The position numbers and the translations under genes were made by a program. Of a stretch of DNA of 35,468 nucleotides, positions 1 to 9,035 are shown one piece after another. Positions within the stretch are counted from its first letter, which is position 1. Every line of letters starts with the position of its first letter. The DNA lies in NCBI GenBank assembly GCA_023387635.1, contig JAEWHU010000156.1, forward strand, positions 1 to 35,468. Direction: 5' to 3'. The notes below the pieces were generated by a model, which was not told the origin of the DNA, did not search any database, and was given only the letters and a program-made list of their open reading frames with translations. The stretch comes from Bacillota bacterium (lineage in GTDB: Bacteria; Bacillota; Clostridia; Lachnospirales; Lachnospiraceae).

Positions 1-1001
1 CTGTAATATTCATTTTCCACCGGCACCGTTATTTTCTCAAGGTTCGTGAAGGGATTTAATAAACTAAGAAAGTCAAAAACCCATAGCTTCTTCATATCTC
101 TTGACAGTGTTATCGTTTTTACCTGCTCCTTATTACTGATCATACCTAAGGCGATTGACTGTAAAGTACTCGGAAAGGTTACATGTTCCATGACCAGATT
201 TTTAGGCCATGCAATTGTCTTCGTCTTACTCTTATCATATAAAACCCCATTTACGGTTGATAGATAAGTATTATCTGCATCAACAGTAATTTTCTGCAAA
301 GAAGATAGTCCCTCCGTAAAAGAATAAAAAAAGTCACCGTTATCGCGATAAGGAGTATCTAATGGGCCAAAGGCTTTACCTAATTTCAACTTCTGCAAAC
401 TACCGTTTGCCATATAAGGTTTCGCAAAATTTGTTACGGTATCCGGTATTAAAAAATAAGTATCTAACTTTCCAGGCGGATACAAATACAATGTTTTCAT
501 ATCCAAACTATATAATACATTATCTTCTACCGTGAAGTATTCATTTTCTACATCCACATCAATGGTATATAGCGCCTTTATATAATCTTCAATCCTAATA
601 TCATCTTCGGTTCCCATATGTATTGAACTAATCTTTTTACCGATATGTAGGGCAGTTGCTTCCTCGAAAAATCTTAACATATACATATATAAATCTGTAA
701 CATTATCATCAATTCGAATCGTTTTTACATTTTTTAAACTATTCTTAATTGCACTTAAATCTATAGCTACTTCAAAGTAATACATATCTTCCGAAATACC
801 TTCATTTGCTTGTTCAGTAATTACAAATACTGACTCCCCATCATATGCAGCTGCATTTGTTCCATTATAAATAAATGTATCATTCTCATTAATAGTCTTT
901 GCTTGTATTTCTTTTACTTTACTTATGCCTGGTATTACCATTACTCCTAATAGAATACAAATTCCTATCAACAGCTTTGTCAATTGCCTCCGAATTACCA
1001 T
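1..1001 (-). CDS. Secreted BspA-like leucine-rich-repeat surface protein, 3' end outside window
   Basis: An open frame without any stop runs from an ATG at 1001 off the left edge, giving 333 codons. The start is supported by GGAGGG about 9 bases upstream. The first residues are basic (MVIRRQ) and are followed by a hydrophobic stretch to about residue 25, which I read as a Sec signal peptide. The rest is beta-rich with spaced units of the BspA (LRR_5) kind: DNVLYSLDMKTL near residues 160-171, NGVLYDKSKTKTI near 251-263, and a third unit starting LEKITV just before the edge. Family knowledge: such proteins are exported and often cell-wall attached or adhesive. No anchor can be seen because the C-terminus is missing. 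The gene stands alone and is divergent from the cyclophilin gene. It was found by reading the reverse strand. The function is inferred only from the repeat style. Confidence 0.8.
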   Translation of the reverse strand, partial: MVIRRQLTKLLIGICILLGVMVIPGISKVKEIQAKTINENDTFIYNGTNAAAYDGESVFVITEQANEGISEDMYYFEVAIDLSAIKNSLKNVKTIRIDDNVTDLYMYMLRFFEEATALHIGKKISSIHMGTEDDIRIEDYIKALYTIDVDVENEYFTVEDNVLYSLDMKTLYLYPPGKLDTYFLIPDTVTNFAKPYMANGSLQKLKLGKAFGPLDTPYRDNGDFFYSFTEGLSSLQKITVDADNTYLSTVNGVLYDKSKTKTIAWPKNLVMEHVTFPSTLQSIALGMISNKEQVKTITLSRDMKKLWVFDFLSLLNPFTNLEKITVPVENEYY

Positions 1002-1047
1002 CTTATTATCCCTCCAATTGTCAGATTATCTGTCCTTGATTGGCATC

Positions 1048-1063
1048 AGGTCAACCTTGACCT
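1048..1063. promoter_or_regulatory. Inverted repeat, candidate operator in leader of the BspA-like gene
   Basis: AGGTCAA-cc-TTGACCT has perfect 7-base arms. It lies some 20-35 bases downstream of the expected transcription start of the minus-strand surface-protein gene, where a repressor would block transcription. No regulator is assigned. Confidence 0.35.
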
Positions 1064-1090
1064 TACCCTATCGCCATTACTTTTATGTCT

Positions 1091-1119
1091 ATTTTACCAT
1101 ATAATTCCTTCTACTACAA
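1091..1119 (-). promoter_or_regulatory. Sigma-A type promoter for the BspA-like gene
   Basis: On the minus strand TTGTAG (1114-1119) is followed by a 17-base spacer and TAAAAT (1091-1096), about 90 bases before the start codon at 1001. The rest of the 370-base gap between the two divergent genes (1002-1410) shows only AT-rich sequence and the cyclophilin promoter. Confidence 0.5.
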
Positions 1120-1342
1120 TTGAACCTAATATTAGTTTTATTTGTTTCTTCTATTCTATATCCTCGTTTATACGCAACTTAGATATCATAAGATGACACA
1201 AGATGAATTATAAATTTCTTTTATTCCCTTCCGGAGCACCCTATAACCCTTGATGAAACCATATGAAATCTCAAATGCATATCCTCCATATAATGAGAAG
1301 TTAGTATAATAGTACTTTATGACTATCTTTATAATAAATTTA

Positions 1343-1372
1343 TTAGACACCAAATATAATATATGTTATAAT
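1343..1372 (+). promoter_or_regulatory. Promoter of the cyclophilin gene
   Basis: TTAGAC, an 18-base spacer and TATAAT (1367-1372), with TG one base before the -10 box (extended -10). Transcription would start about 30 bases before the ATG at 1411. Confidence 0.55.
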
Positions 1373-1410
1373 TGGCGTTACGAACACTTTATCAAGAAAG
1401 GATAAATAAA

Positions 1411-1935
1411 ATGGCAAAAAATAATCCGATAGTAACGATTGAAATGGAGAATTCCGAAATTATTAAAATTGAATTATATCCTGAAATTGCTCCGAATACA
1501 GTGAGAAATTTTATATCACTTGTAAATAAGAACTTTTATGATGGATTAATCTTTCATAGAGTTATTCGTGGATTTATGATCCAAGGTGGAGATCCAGAAG
1601 GTACTGGTATGGGTGGTCCAAACTACTCTATTAAAGGAGAATTTTCATACAACAATTTTGAAAACAACTTAAAACATTCCGCTGGTGTTATTTCCATGGC
1701 CCGTTCCCAAATGCCAAATTCTGCAGGTTCACAATTCTTTATTATGCATAAAGACTCACCTCATTTAGATGGTTCCTATGCTGCATTCGGTAAAGTTATA
1801 GAAGGAATGGAAGTAGTTAATAAAATAGCAGAAACTAAAGTTGACTATTCTGACAAGCCACTTGAGCCACAAACTATGAAGAAAGTAACCGTTGAATTAT
1901 TTGGTGAAACTTACGAAGAACCTGAAAAACTATAA
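1411..1935 (+). CDS. Cyclophilin-type peptidyl-prolyl cis-trans isomerase
   Basis: A 174-residue single-domain cyclophilin that catalyses cis-trans isomerisation of peptidyl-prolyl bonds, assisting protein folding. The hallmark blocks are all present: IAPNTVRNF, FYDGLIFHRVIRGFMIQGGDP (the HR..F.iQgGD active-site region, including the catalytic Arg), SMARS, NSAGSQFFI and HLDGSYAAFGKV. The length is normal for the short bacterial cytoplasmic form. There is no signal peptide or lipobox, so it is expected in the cytosol. I start at the ATG at 1411 because AGAAAGGA lies just upstream and the sequence from there matches the family. An in-frame ATG-like start further upstream would overlap the -10 box. 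It is monocistronic, with its own promoter and terminator. Catalytic identity is firm; the physiological clients are unknown. Confidence 0.95.
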   Translation: MAKNNPIVTIEMENSEIIKIELYPEIAPNTVRNFISLVNKNFYDGLIFHRVIRGFMIQGGDPEGTGMGGPNYSIKGEFSYNNFENNLKHSAGVISMARSQMPNSAGSQFFIMHKDSPHLDGSYAAFGKVIEGMEVVNKIAETKVDYSDKPLEPQTMKKVTVELFGETYEEPEKL

Positions 1936-1972
1936 TTAACATAGTATATATTAAGTTTACATTTATAAAATT

Positions 1973-2010
1973 GCGGCATAGATGCGAACAAGCATCCATG
2001 TCGCCTTTTT
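1973..2010 (+). terminator. Rho-independent terminator after the cyclophilin gene
   Basis: Stem arms GCGGCAT-a-GATGC and GCATC-c-ATGTCGC around a gaacaa loop, followed by CTTTTT. One G-U pair and a 1x1 internal mismatch. Confidence 0.85.
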
Positions 2011-2144
2011 ATATATTTTATAGCTATCTGATTAATTTGGTGGTAAACTACTTTTAGTTTGTGCTATAATACCATTCAATATAATAATTATGTATAAACC
2101 ATAAAAAAGAAATATGAATATTTACGTGGAAAGGAGTTTATTTT

Positions 2145-3935
2145 ATGATTAAAGAAAGATTATTAAAATTAAGAGCATTAATGCAAGAAAATAAAATGGA
2201 TGCTTATATCATACCAACTTCTGATTTTCATGAATCAGAATATGTAGGTTCTTATTTTAAAACAAGAAGCTATATGTCAGGTTTCACAGGTTCTGCAGGT
2301 ACTTTAGTTGTAACTACTACAGAGGCAGGACTTTGGACAGATGGTAGATATTTTATTCAAGCAGCCAAAGAATTAGCTGATACAAGTATAACATTATATA
2401 AAAGTGGGGAGGAAGGCGTTCCTACCATATCAGAATTTTTAATGGACAAATTACCAAAAGACGGTGTATTAGGTTTTGATGGACGTACACTAAATGCTAA
2501 CTTTGGTAATGAGTTATTATCTAAACTTGGCAGTAAAAACATTACAGCAAAATACTCCCTTGATTTAGTTGATAGCATATGGACAGATAGACCAGAGTTA
2601 TCCAAAGAACCAGCCTTTTTACTTGATATTAAATATTCTGGAAAAACATCCACGGATAAATTACAAGATGTAAGAGACATTATGAAAGAAAAAAATGTAA
2701 CCACTCATATTATTACCACTCTTGATGATATTGCTTGGTTATATAACTTAAGAGGACATGATATCTCCTATAATCCAGTAGTTTTAGCATATACAGTAAT
2801 TACACTTGAGAAAGCTTATCTATTCCTTGATAAGTCCAAATTAAATGATGAGATTTTAAAACAACTTGAACAAGATAATGTTGAACTTAAAGATTACAAT
2901 GAAATATATGACTTTGCAAAAGGTATTACTAGGGATGAAGTAGTTCTACTTGATCGTAGAAAAGTAAATTATGCAATCTGTGAAAATTTAAATAAAGACA
3001 TTAAAATAATTGATACACCTAATCCAACTGTATTAATGAAAGCCATTAAAAATAACGTAGAAATCGAAAATTTAAGAAATTCACATATTAAAGATGGTGT
3101 TGCATTTACTAAATTTATGTACTGGTTAAAAACTAACATTGGTAAAATACCAATGGATGAAATTGTAGCAAGTGACTATCTAGAAGAGCGTAGAAAAGAG
3201 CAAGAAGGTTTCGTTGAATTAAGTTTTAATACCATATGTGCTTATAAAGGAAATGCTGCTATGATGCATTATTCTGCTCATGAAGATAGTAAGGCCACTC
3301 TTTCCCCAGAAGGTTTACTACTTGTAGACTCTGGCGGTCAATACTTAGATGGAACTACTGATATTACAAGAACAATGGCACTAGGCCCAGTAGATGATGA
3401 ACAAAAATTCCACTTTACTACTGTTCTTAGAAGTATGTTAAATTTATCAAATGCTAAGTTCTTATATGGATGTATCGGTCAGAATCTTGATATTCTTGCT
3501 AGAGGTCCATTATGGGATTTAGATATTGATTATAAATGTGGTACTGGACATGGAGTTGGTTTCTTGCTAAATGTACATGAAGCTCCTAATGGTTTCCGTT
3601 GGAGAAAAGTACCTGAAAGAGATGACGGATGTGTTCTTGAAGCAGGTATGGTAACTACCAATGAACCTGGAGTTTATATTGAAGGAAGTCATGGAATTCG
3701 TATTGAGAATGAGCTAGTTTGCCAAAAAGGTGTAAAAAATGAATATGGTCAATTTATGAACTTTGAAACAATTACATTTGCACCAATTGATTTAGATGCC
3801 ATTGACCCTACTTATCTTTCACAAATAGATAAAAATAGATTAAATGATTATCACAAAGCAGTATATGAAAAAATATCTCCTTATCTAACAAGTGAAGAAC
3901 AAGAATGGTTAAAAGAATATACAAGAGCGATTTAA
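2145..3935 (+). CDS. Xaa-Pro aminopeptidase, M24B family
   Basis: A 596-residue metallopeptidase that removes an N-terminal residue preceding proline. It has the long eukaryote/clostridial-type layout: two creatinase-like N-terminal domains (roughly residues 1-310) and a C-terminal pita-bread M24 domain. All five dinuclear metal ligands are in place: D395 (LLVDSGG), D406 (TDITRT), H469 (GTGHGVG), E507 (TNEPGVY) and E521 (RIENELV). A C-terminal extension after about residue 540 (peptidase M24 C-terminal type) fits the long form. No signal peptide is present, so it is cytosolic. The ATG at 2145 follows GGAAAGGAG, and an extended -10 (TGCTATAAT) lies near 2065. It is a single-gene unit, probably used to recycle proline-containing peptides. 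The assignment is firm. Confidence 0.95.
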   Translation: MIKERLLKLRALMQENKMDAYIIPTSDFHESEYVGSYFKTRSYMSGFTGSAGTLVVTTTEAGLWTDGRYFIQAAKELADTSITLYKSGEEGVPTISEFLMDKLPKDGVLGFDGRTLNANFGNELLSKLGSKNITAKYSLDLVDSIWTDRPELSKEPAFLLDIKYSGKTSTDKLQDVRDIMKEKNVTTHIITTLDDIAWLYNLRGHDISYNPVVLAYTVITLEKAYLFLDKSKLNDEILKQLEQDNVELKDYNEIYDFAKGITRDEVVLLDRRKVNYAICENLNKDIKIIDTPNPTVLMKAIKNNVEIENLRNSHIKDGVAFTKFMYWLKTNIGKIPMDEIVASDYLEERRKEQEGFVELSFNTICAYKGNAAMMHYSAHEDSKATLSPEGLLLVDSGGQYLDGTTDITRTMALGPVDDEQKFHFTTVLRSMLNLSNAKFLYGCIGQNLDILARGPLWDLDIDYKCGTGHGVGFLLNVHEAPNGFRWRKVPERDDGCVLEAGMVTTNEPGVYIEGSHGIRIENELVCQKGVKNEYGQFMNFETITFAPIDLDAIDPTYLSQIDKNRLNDYHKAVYEKISPYLTSEEQEWLKEYTRAI

Positions 3936-3974
3936 TCTTCTACACTTTGATAAAATACTTATTTAATAATATCC

Positions 3975-4003
3975 TTGACTTAAATAAGTTTTTGTCATAT
4001 TAT
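3975..4003 (+). promoter_or_regulatory. Strong promoter upstream of the ABC-F leader
   Basis: TTGACT (3975-3980), an exact 17-base spacer and TATTAT (3998-4003). It lies just after the Xaa-Pro aminopeptidase stop and 370 bases before the ABC-F start, so the ABC-F gene would have a long 5' leader. Confidence 0.7.
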
Positions 4004-4036
4004 AACAATATATGAATTTTTGAAAGGAACAAGATA

Positions 4037-4183
4037 ATGAACAGAATTCTTAAATGGGTAAAACTTGAATCTATTATGATCGCATTATTTTTCGTTAAGG
4101 GGATAAGTGCGTCCAAATTTAATAGATTTATAAGAAACCATATAAGAATTTTGGAGAATTCATATTATACTGTGATGATATAA
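4037..4183 (+). CDS. Putative leader peptide, 48 residues, upstream of ABC-F gene
   Basis: ATG at 4037 preceded by GAAAGGAAC at about the right distance; 48 codons then TAA. The peptide starts MNRILKWVKLES, has a hydrophobic middle (IMIALFFVKG) and a basic second half (FNRFIRNHIRILE). I do not recognise a family. Its position, after a strong promoter and before a perfect terminator that precedes an ABC-F gene, is that of a regulatory leader peptide whose stalled translation could change the RNA fold. It may instead be a stray or decayed small gene. No sequence evidence separates these. Confidence 0.45.
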   Translation: MNRILKWVKLESIMIALFFVKGISASKFNRFIRNHIRILENSYYTVMI

Positions 4184-4242
4184 TATTGCTTAATTGTGTT
4201 GATATTATATTATTGTATTATTATATTATTAAAATGAATCAA

Positions 4243-4271
4243 CCCCAAAGCTTATGGCTTTGGGGTTTTTT
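4243..4271 (+). terminator. Terminator in the ABC-F leader, possible attenuator
   Basis: Perfect 9-bp stem CCCCAAAGC / GCTTTGGGG with a 5-base loop and six U. It stands 60 bases after the leader ORF and 100 bases before the ABC-F start. The gap to the Xaa-Pro aminopeptidase stop (about 300 bases) and the promoter in between make it more likely to act on the leader transcript. Confidence 0.8.
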
Positions 4272-4289
4272 GCGTCTTTAAGGGAGTAC

Positions 4290-4316
4290 AAAGTGAATTG
4301 ATAATAAATTCACTTT
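4290..4316 (+). other. Hairpin between attenuator and ABC-F start
   Basis: Perfect 10-bp arms AAAGTGAATT / AATTCACTTT with a 7-base loop and no U-run after it, so it is not a terminator. It could be part of an alternative fold of the leader. Confidence 0.4.
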
Positions 4317-4371
4317 ACAAATATAGTGCTGACGCTGGGATTCGCAGTGTATCGGCAGAATGGAGATTAAT

Positions 4372-6363
4372 ATGATAGAACTAGGAATTAATAATATTAC
4401 AAAGTATTACGGTGCAACAAAAATATTTGAAAAGATTACATTTGATGTTAAAACTGGAGAAAGAATTGGCCTAATTGGTCAGAATGGATGTGGAAAGACA
4501 ACAATATTAAAAATCCTTATGGGCTTAGAGGATTATCAGGAAGGTACTATTAATCTTCGTAAAGGAGCTAAAATGGGATATTTAAACCAGATTCCTGAAT
4601 ATCCGGATGGAACAAAAGCAATTGATGTTATACGTATGGCATTTGACCATATTTTCATAATCAAGGAACAACTAAGTCAATTAGAGAAGGAATTTGAATC
4701 ACTCTATGGAGATGAACTTGAAAAAGCAATGAAACAATATGGGAAATTAATAGAACAATATGAACTTCATGGTGGATATGAACTAGAAACTAGAATTAAT
4801 AAGATAACAGAAGGTTTGCAAATTACAGATATTCTTAAGGAAATGTCCTTTAATTGTTTAAGTGGTGGAGAAAAAACCAGAATTATGTTATCAAAAATAT
4901 TACTTGAAGAACCAGATATTCTACTACTTGACGAGCCCACCAATCATTTGGATTTAGAGACAATTGGCTGGCTTGAAGGTTTTTTGAAAGAATATAAGGG
5001 TTCCGTACTCATAATATCTCATGATAGATATTTCTTAGATAGTGTTGTGAATAAAGTTATTGAACTAGAACCTAGTAAAGCCAATCTTTATTACGGTAAT
5101 TACAGTTATTATGTGGTAGAAAAAGAAAGAAGATTCCTTCTTGATTTAAAGAATTATCAAAACCAACAAAAGAAGATTGAACAGATGGAGAATCAGATCA
5201 AACGTTATCGTATTTGGGGTGAAATGAGAGACAGTGATAAAATGTTTAAAAGAGCCAAAGAACTTGAAAAAAGACTAGAGAAAATGGATACCTTAGGCCG
5301 TCCTATTCTTAATACTAAAAAAGTACGTTTTGGTAATGAGGTCACCACAAGAACTGGGAAATTAGTTCTTAGTACAGAGGCTATTAATAAATCATTTGAA
5401 GATAACTTAATATTAAGAAATATTGACTTGACTATATTGTATCAAGATAGTGCTTGCATTATTGGTAAAAACGGTTGTGGTAAATCTACATTTCTAAAGA
5501 TAATTTTAGAAGAACTTGAACCGGATTCTGGTATTATTAAGATTGGAACTGGAGTAAAAATTGGATACCTTCCTCAACATGTAGCGTTTATAGATGAAGA
5601 ACAAACCATACTAGAATATTTCTCCTCATTACACAATATTACTAACGAAGAGGCAAGAGGACAATTAGCTAAAGTACTCTTTATGAAAGATGATGTGAAT
5701 AAAAAGATTAAGTTTTTATCTGGTGGTGAAAAAAGCAGACTAAAATTATGTTCCTTAACTTTTGAAAAAGTCAACTTCATGATACTAGATGAACCAACAA
5801 ATCATTTGGATATCGATTCAAGAGAGGTTTTAGAGGAAACATTGTCAGAGTATGATGGAACACTGTTATTTGTATCCCATGATCGTTACTTTATAAATAA
5901 AGTTGCTGATAAAGTGATTGAAATTGAAGATTGTTCCCTTAAAATCTATGATGGGGATTACAACTACTATTTAGATGAAGTTAAGAAGATGAAGGAAAGG
6001 AATTTAAAAGAAATACATGGTATTATGGATTTCAATAAATCTAATACAGTGAAAAAGTATATTCAAGGTAAGAATACCATTGAGATAAAAAGCTCAAGTC
6101 CAAATGGAGAAACTACTAAATCAAAAAGAGCTAATATTACCACTAACAATAAGAACTCTATGGAACAAAAAAGAAAACAATTAATCAATATAGAAGAAGA
6201 AATAGAAAAAATTGAGTGTGAACTGAGTGTACTAGAAGAAAATATGAATCTTCATAATTCTGATATTCAATATCTAGAAAATGCTTATATTGAAAAGGAG
6301 GAATTAGAAAAATATCTTGAAACTGCCTATGAAAAATGGGAGCAACTTTATAATCACTATTGA
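4372..6363 (+). CDS. ABC-F family ATPase (ribosome-associated)
   Basis: A 663-residue soluble protein with two ABC ATPase domains in one chain and no membrane segments, which defines the ABC-F class acting on the ribosome (translation factors or antibiotic protection). Domain 1: Walker A GQNGCGKTT near residues 36-44, LSGGEKTR signature, LLLDEPTNHLD. Then a charged, basic helical linker (interdomain region of roughly residues 240-310, KNYQNQQKKIEQMENQ and following). Domain 2: Walker A GKNGCGKST, LSGGEKSR, MILDEPTNHLD. A C-terminal coiled coil (about the last 55 residues) resembles Uup/YdiF-type tails. I start at the ATG at 4372, because GGAG just before it is a ribosome site that forms part of an upstream in-frame ATG (4360). 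The leader ORF and terminator upstream suggest drug-inducible attenuation. Whether it is a resistance protein or a housekeeping factor cannot be decided here. Confidence 0.9.
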   Translation: MIELGINNITKYYGATKIFEKITFDVKTGERIGLIGQNGCGKTTILKILMGLEDYQEGTINLRKGAKMGYLNQIPEYPDGTKAIDVIRMAFDHIFIIKEQLSQLEKEFESLYGDELEKAMKQYGKLIEQYELHGGYELETRINKITEGLQITDILKEMSFNCLSGGEKTRIMLSKILLEEPDILLLDEPTNHLDLETIGWLEGFLKEYKGSVLIISHDRYFLDSVVNKVIELEPSKANLYYGNYSYYVVEKERRFLLDLKNYQNQQKKIEQMENQIKRYRIWGEMRDSDKMFKRAKELEKRLEKMDTLGRPILNTKKVRFGNEVTTRTGKLVLSTEAINKSFEDNLILRNIDLTILYQDSACIIGKNGCGKSTFLKIILEELEPDSGIIKIGTGVKIGYLPQHVAFIDEEQTILEYFSSLHNITNEEARGQLAKVLFMKDDVNKKIKFLSGGEKSRLKLCSLTFEKVNFMILDEPTNHLDIDSREVLEETLSEYDGTLLFVSHDRYFINKVADKVIEIEDCSLKIYDGDYNYYLDEVKKMKERNLKEIHGIMDFNKSNTVKKYIQGKNTIEIKSSSPNGETTKSKRANITTNNKNSMEQKRKQLINIEEEIEKIECELSVLEENMNLHNSDIQYLENAYIEKEELEKYLETAYEKWEQLYNHY

Positions 6364-6451
6364 CACTAAAGTAAAACTTTGCTATACTCTTATCAATTTC
6401 ATACTAAGTTAATATGAATAATGGAGTAAGCAAAAAATATCCAAAAATGAA

Positions 6452-6485
6452 AGCTCGTCTTCTATTTCTAGAAGGCGAGTTTTTG
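6452..6485 (+). terminator. Terminator after the ABC-F gene
   Basis: Arms CTCGTCTTCT and AGAAGGCGAG around ATTTCT, followed by five U. The remaining sequence to 6606 shows no riboswitch that I can recognise before the methionine gene. Confidence 0.85.
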
Positions 6486-6606
6486 TATATATTCCTTTCC
6501 TTTACTTCCACCTATTACTTAAAAGTTTATTAGTAAGTACGAAACGGACCATGAACTCCGCTTTGACTACAAGTTTATACTACAATTATTTTATGGAGGA
6601 ATAAAA

Positions 6607-7740
6607 ATGGATTTTAACACAAGGTGTATACACGGTGCCCCTAATGATACTCATAATACAGGTGCTATTAGCGTTCCAATCTATCAATCTGCAACTTTTG
6701 CTCATCCTGGTGTGGGAATGAGTACTGGTTACGACTATTCAAGACTACAAAATCCTACAAGGGAACACTTAGAAAAATTAGTTGCTAATTTAGAGCAAGG
6801 TGAAGATGCTATGGCCTTTTCAACAGGAATGGCAGCTATTACAGCAATGATGGAATTATTTCAGCTTGGTGACCACCTTTTATGCACAACTGATTTATAT
6901 GGTGGTTCTATAAGGTTGTTTGAACATATTTCCAAAAAGAACGGATTAGATTTTACTTATATTGATACATCAGACCTAAAATGTATTGAAGATAATATAA
7001 CAACTACAACGAAAGCAATCTACATTGAAACACCAACGAATCCTACTATGCAAGTAACTGATATAAAAGCGGTATCAGAAATAGCTGCTAGATATAATCT
7101 ATTACTCATCGTAGATAATACCTTCTTAACGCCATATTATCAACAGCCAATCTCATTAGGCGCCCATATTGTAATACATAGTGGAACAAAGTATTTAAGT
7201 GGTCACAATGATACTCTAGCAGGATTTTTAGTTACTGCTACAAAAGAATTGTCAGATAAACTAAGGTTTATCTATAAAACAACTGGAGCCTGTCTCTCAC
7301 CTTTTGATAGTTGGTTATTAATAAGAGGTATTAAAACCCTATCTATCCGTATGGATAGGCAACAAGAGAATGCTATTAAGATTGCAAATTGGTTAAGCAA
7401 TCACCCAAAAATTAAAAAAGTATATTACATTGGACTACCTACACATCCCGATTATGAAATATCAAAGAAACAAGGTTCAGGTTTTGGTTCTATGATATCC
7501 TTTGATGTTGATTCTAAAGAAACAGCCATAGCTTTATTAGAACGTGTAAAATTAATATTATATGCAGAAAGCCTTGGAGGTGTTGAAACTTTAATTACTT
7601 ATCCAATGCTTCAAACCCACGCAGATGTTCCAGAAAATGAAAGATTAGAACGTGGAATTAATGACGTATTCCTAAGATTATCCGTAGGGATTGAAGATGT
7701 TAATGATTTAATAAAGGATTTTGAACAAGCATTAGCATAG
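6607..7740 (+). CDS. Cystathionine gamma-synthase / O-acylhomoserine thiolase-like PLP enzyme
   Basis: A 377-residue Cys/Met-metabolism PLP enzyme (fold type I). Visible motifs: YDYSRLQNPTR near the N-terminus (substrate and phosphate contacts), TDLYGGS, the ETPTNPT block, VDNTFLTPYY, and the PLP lysine K195 in HSGTKYLSGH. The C-terminal ESLGGVETLITYP block is typical of the MetB/MetI/MetC group. The closest functional model is Bacillus MetI, which makes cystathionine (or homocysteine) from O-acylhomoserine. MGL/MetC-like lyase activity cannot be excluded from sequence. The start follows TGGAGGAA. It lies 75 bases before a PatB/MalY-type beta-lyase, so the two steps homoserine ester to cystathionine to homocysteine would be encoded together. 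No SAM riboswitch was recognised upstream. Confidence 0.85.
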   Translation: MDFNTRCIHGAPNDTHNTGAISVPIYQSATFAHPGVGMSTGYDYSRLQNPTREHLEKLVANLEQGEDAMAFSTGMAAITAMMELFQLGDHLLCTTDLYGGSIRLFEHISKKNGLDFTYIDTSDLKCIEDNITTTTKAIYIETPTNPTMQVTDIKAVSEIAARYNLLLIVDNTFLTPYYQQPISLGAHIVIHSGTKYLSGHNDTLAGFLVTATKELSDKLRFIYKTTGACLSPFDSWLLIRGIKTLSIRMDRQQENAIKIANWLSNHPKIKKVYYIGLPTHPDYEISKKQGSGFGSMISFDVDSKETAIALLERVKLILYAESLGGVETLITYPMLQTHADVPENERLERGINDVFLRLSVGIEDVNDLIKDFEQALA

Positions 7741-7814
7741 ATTGTTATTGATAATTGGGTAACTATTTTTTATAATTTAGTTATTACCCAATTACTTAAT
7801 ATATGGAGGTTTAT

Positions 7815-8990
7815 ATGACTTATAATTTTGATGAATATATAGATAGAAAAAATACTAATTCCATTAAATATGACTTTGCTACCCAGCGTGGAATGCCGGA
7901 AGGAGTTTTACCCTTATGGGTTGCAGATATGGATTTTAAGACTCCACCATGTGTAATAAAAACTTTAGTAGAGGCAAGTAACCATGGTATTTTTGGTTAT
8001 TCTGAGGTAAAAGAGGATTATTTTAATGTATTAAGAAACTGGTTTTCCACCCATTACCGTTGGGACATAGAAAGACAATGGTTAGTAAAAACACCTGGTG
8101 TTGTATATGCATTATCCATGGCAATTAAAGCATTCACCAAAGAAGGGGATAGTGTAATTATACAGAGACCTGTTTATTATCCTTTCTCAGAATCAGTTTT
8201 ATGTAATAATCGTAATCTAGTAAACAATCCACTTGTTTATAAGGATGGATCCTATTCCATTGATTTCATAGATTTTGAAGAGAAAATCATTCAAAATAAT
8301 GTTAAATTATTTATTCTATGTAATCCACATAACCCAGTTGGTAGAGTTTGGTCAAGGGAAGAATTAATTACACTTGGTGATATATGTTTAAAGCATAATG
8401 TAATTGTCGTATCCGATGAAATCCATGCTGATTTTATCTATCCTGGAAGAGAACATAATGTATTTGCTAATATAAAACCTGAGTTTTTAGATATTACCAT
8501 CACTTGTACTGCACCAAGTAAAACTTTTAATCTTGCTGGATTACAAGTAAGTAATGTTTTTATAGGCAATAAAACACTTAAAAGATTATTCAAAGAAGAA
8601 ATCCATAAAAGTGGCTATAGTCAATTAAATACTATGGGATTATTAGCATGTATGTCAGCTTATGAACATGGTGGGGAATGGTTACAAGAATTAAATGAAT
8701 ATCTTCTTGGTAACTTAAACTTTGTAAGAGATTACTTAAATAAAAATCTTCCTGAACTAACATTAGTTGAACCAGAAGGTACTTATCTTGTTTGGATTGA
8801 TTTCTCTAAACTTAATTTAACAGAAGATGAATTAGAAACACTTATTGTGAAAAGGGCAAATCTTTGGTTAGATAAAGGTACCATGTTTGGTCCTGAAGGT
8901 AAAAACTTCCAAAGAATTAATATTGCATGTCAAAGGGCAACTTTAGAAAAGGCCTTAGGAAATCTAAATAAAGCAATTAAAAATTTATAA
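7815..8990 (+). CDS. PatB/MalY-type cystathionine beta-lyase (C-S lyase)
   Basis: A 391-residue fold-type I PLP enzyme of the MalY/PatB aminotransferase-like group. Motifs: PLWVADMDF near the N-terminus (highly characteristic of the group), GIFGYSE, the NPHNPVGRVW block with the PLP-contacting Asn, SDEIHADF with the Asp that pairs with the pyridine nitrogen, and SKTFNLAGLQ with the PLP lysine (about residue 236). The C-terminal RINIACQRATLEKAL contains the carboxylate-binding Arg. The reaction is cystathionine to homocysteine, pyruvate and ammonia. The start at 7815 is chosen because GGAGG lies 7 bases upstream; the earlier in-frame ATG at 7803 overlaps that site. It is probably co-transcribed with the preceding synthase. 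MalY homologues sometimes also act as regulators, and nothing here tests that. Confidence 0.88.
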   Translation: MTYNFDEYIDRKNTNSIKYDFATQRGMPEGVLPLWVADMDFKTPPCVIKTLVEASNHGIFGYSEVKEDYFNVLRNWFSTHYRWDIERQWLVKTPGVVYALSMAIKAFTKEGDSVIIQRPVYYPFSESVLCNNRNLVNNPLVYKDGSYSIDFIDFEEKIIQNNVKLFILCNPHNPVGRVWSREELITLGDICLKHNVIVVSDEIHADFIYPGREHNVFANIKPEFLDITITCTAPSKTFNLAGLQVSNVFIGNKTLKRLFKEEIHKSGYSQLNTMGLLACMSAYEHGGEWLQELNEYLLGNLNFVRDYLNKNLPELTLVEPEGTYLVWIDFSKLNLTEDELETLIVKRANLWLDKGTMFGPEGKNFQRINIACQRATLEKALGNLNKAIKNL

Positions 8991-9035
8991 AAAATACAAA
9001 TTTATAGTAATGCAGATTTAAACATAATGCAAATC

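Noticed and set aside
46..267. Plus-strand frame of 73 codons at the left edge
   Set aside because: It lies antisense to the BspA-like gene, which has a signal peptide, ribosome site and repeats.
984..1196. Plus-strand frame of 70 codons in the divergent gap
   Set aside because: No ribosome site, composition of intergenic AT-rich DNA, and it overlaps the promoter of the minus-strand gene.
6364..6606. Possible S-box or other riboswitch before the methionine genes
   Set aside because: Only the ABC-F terminator and a short weak hairpin are present; no conserved riboswitch core or second terminator.
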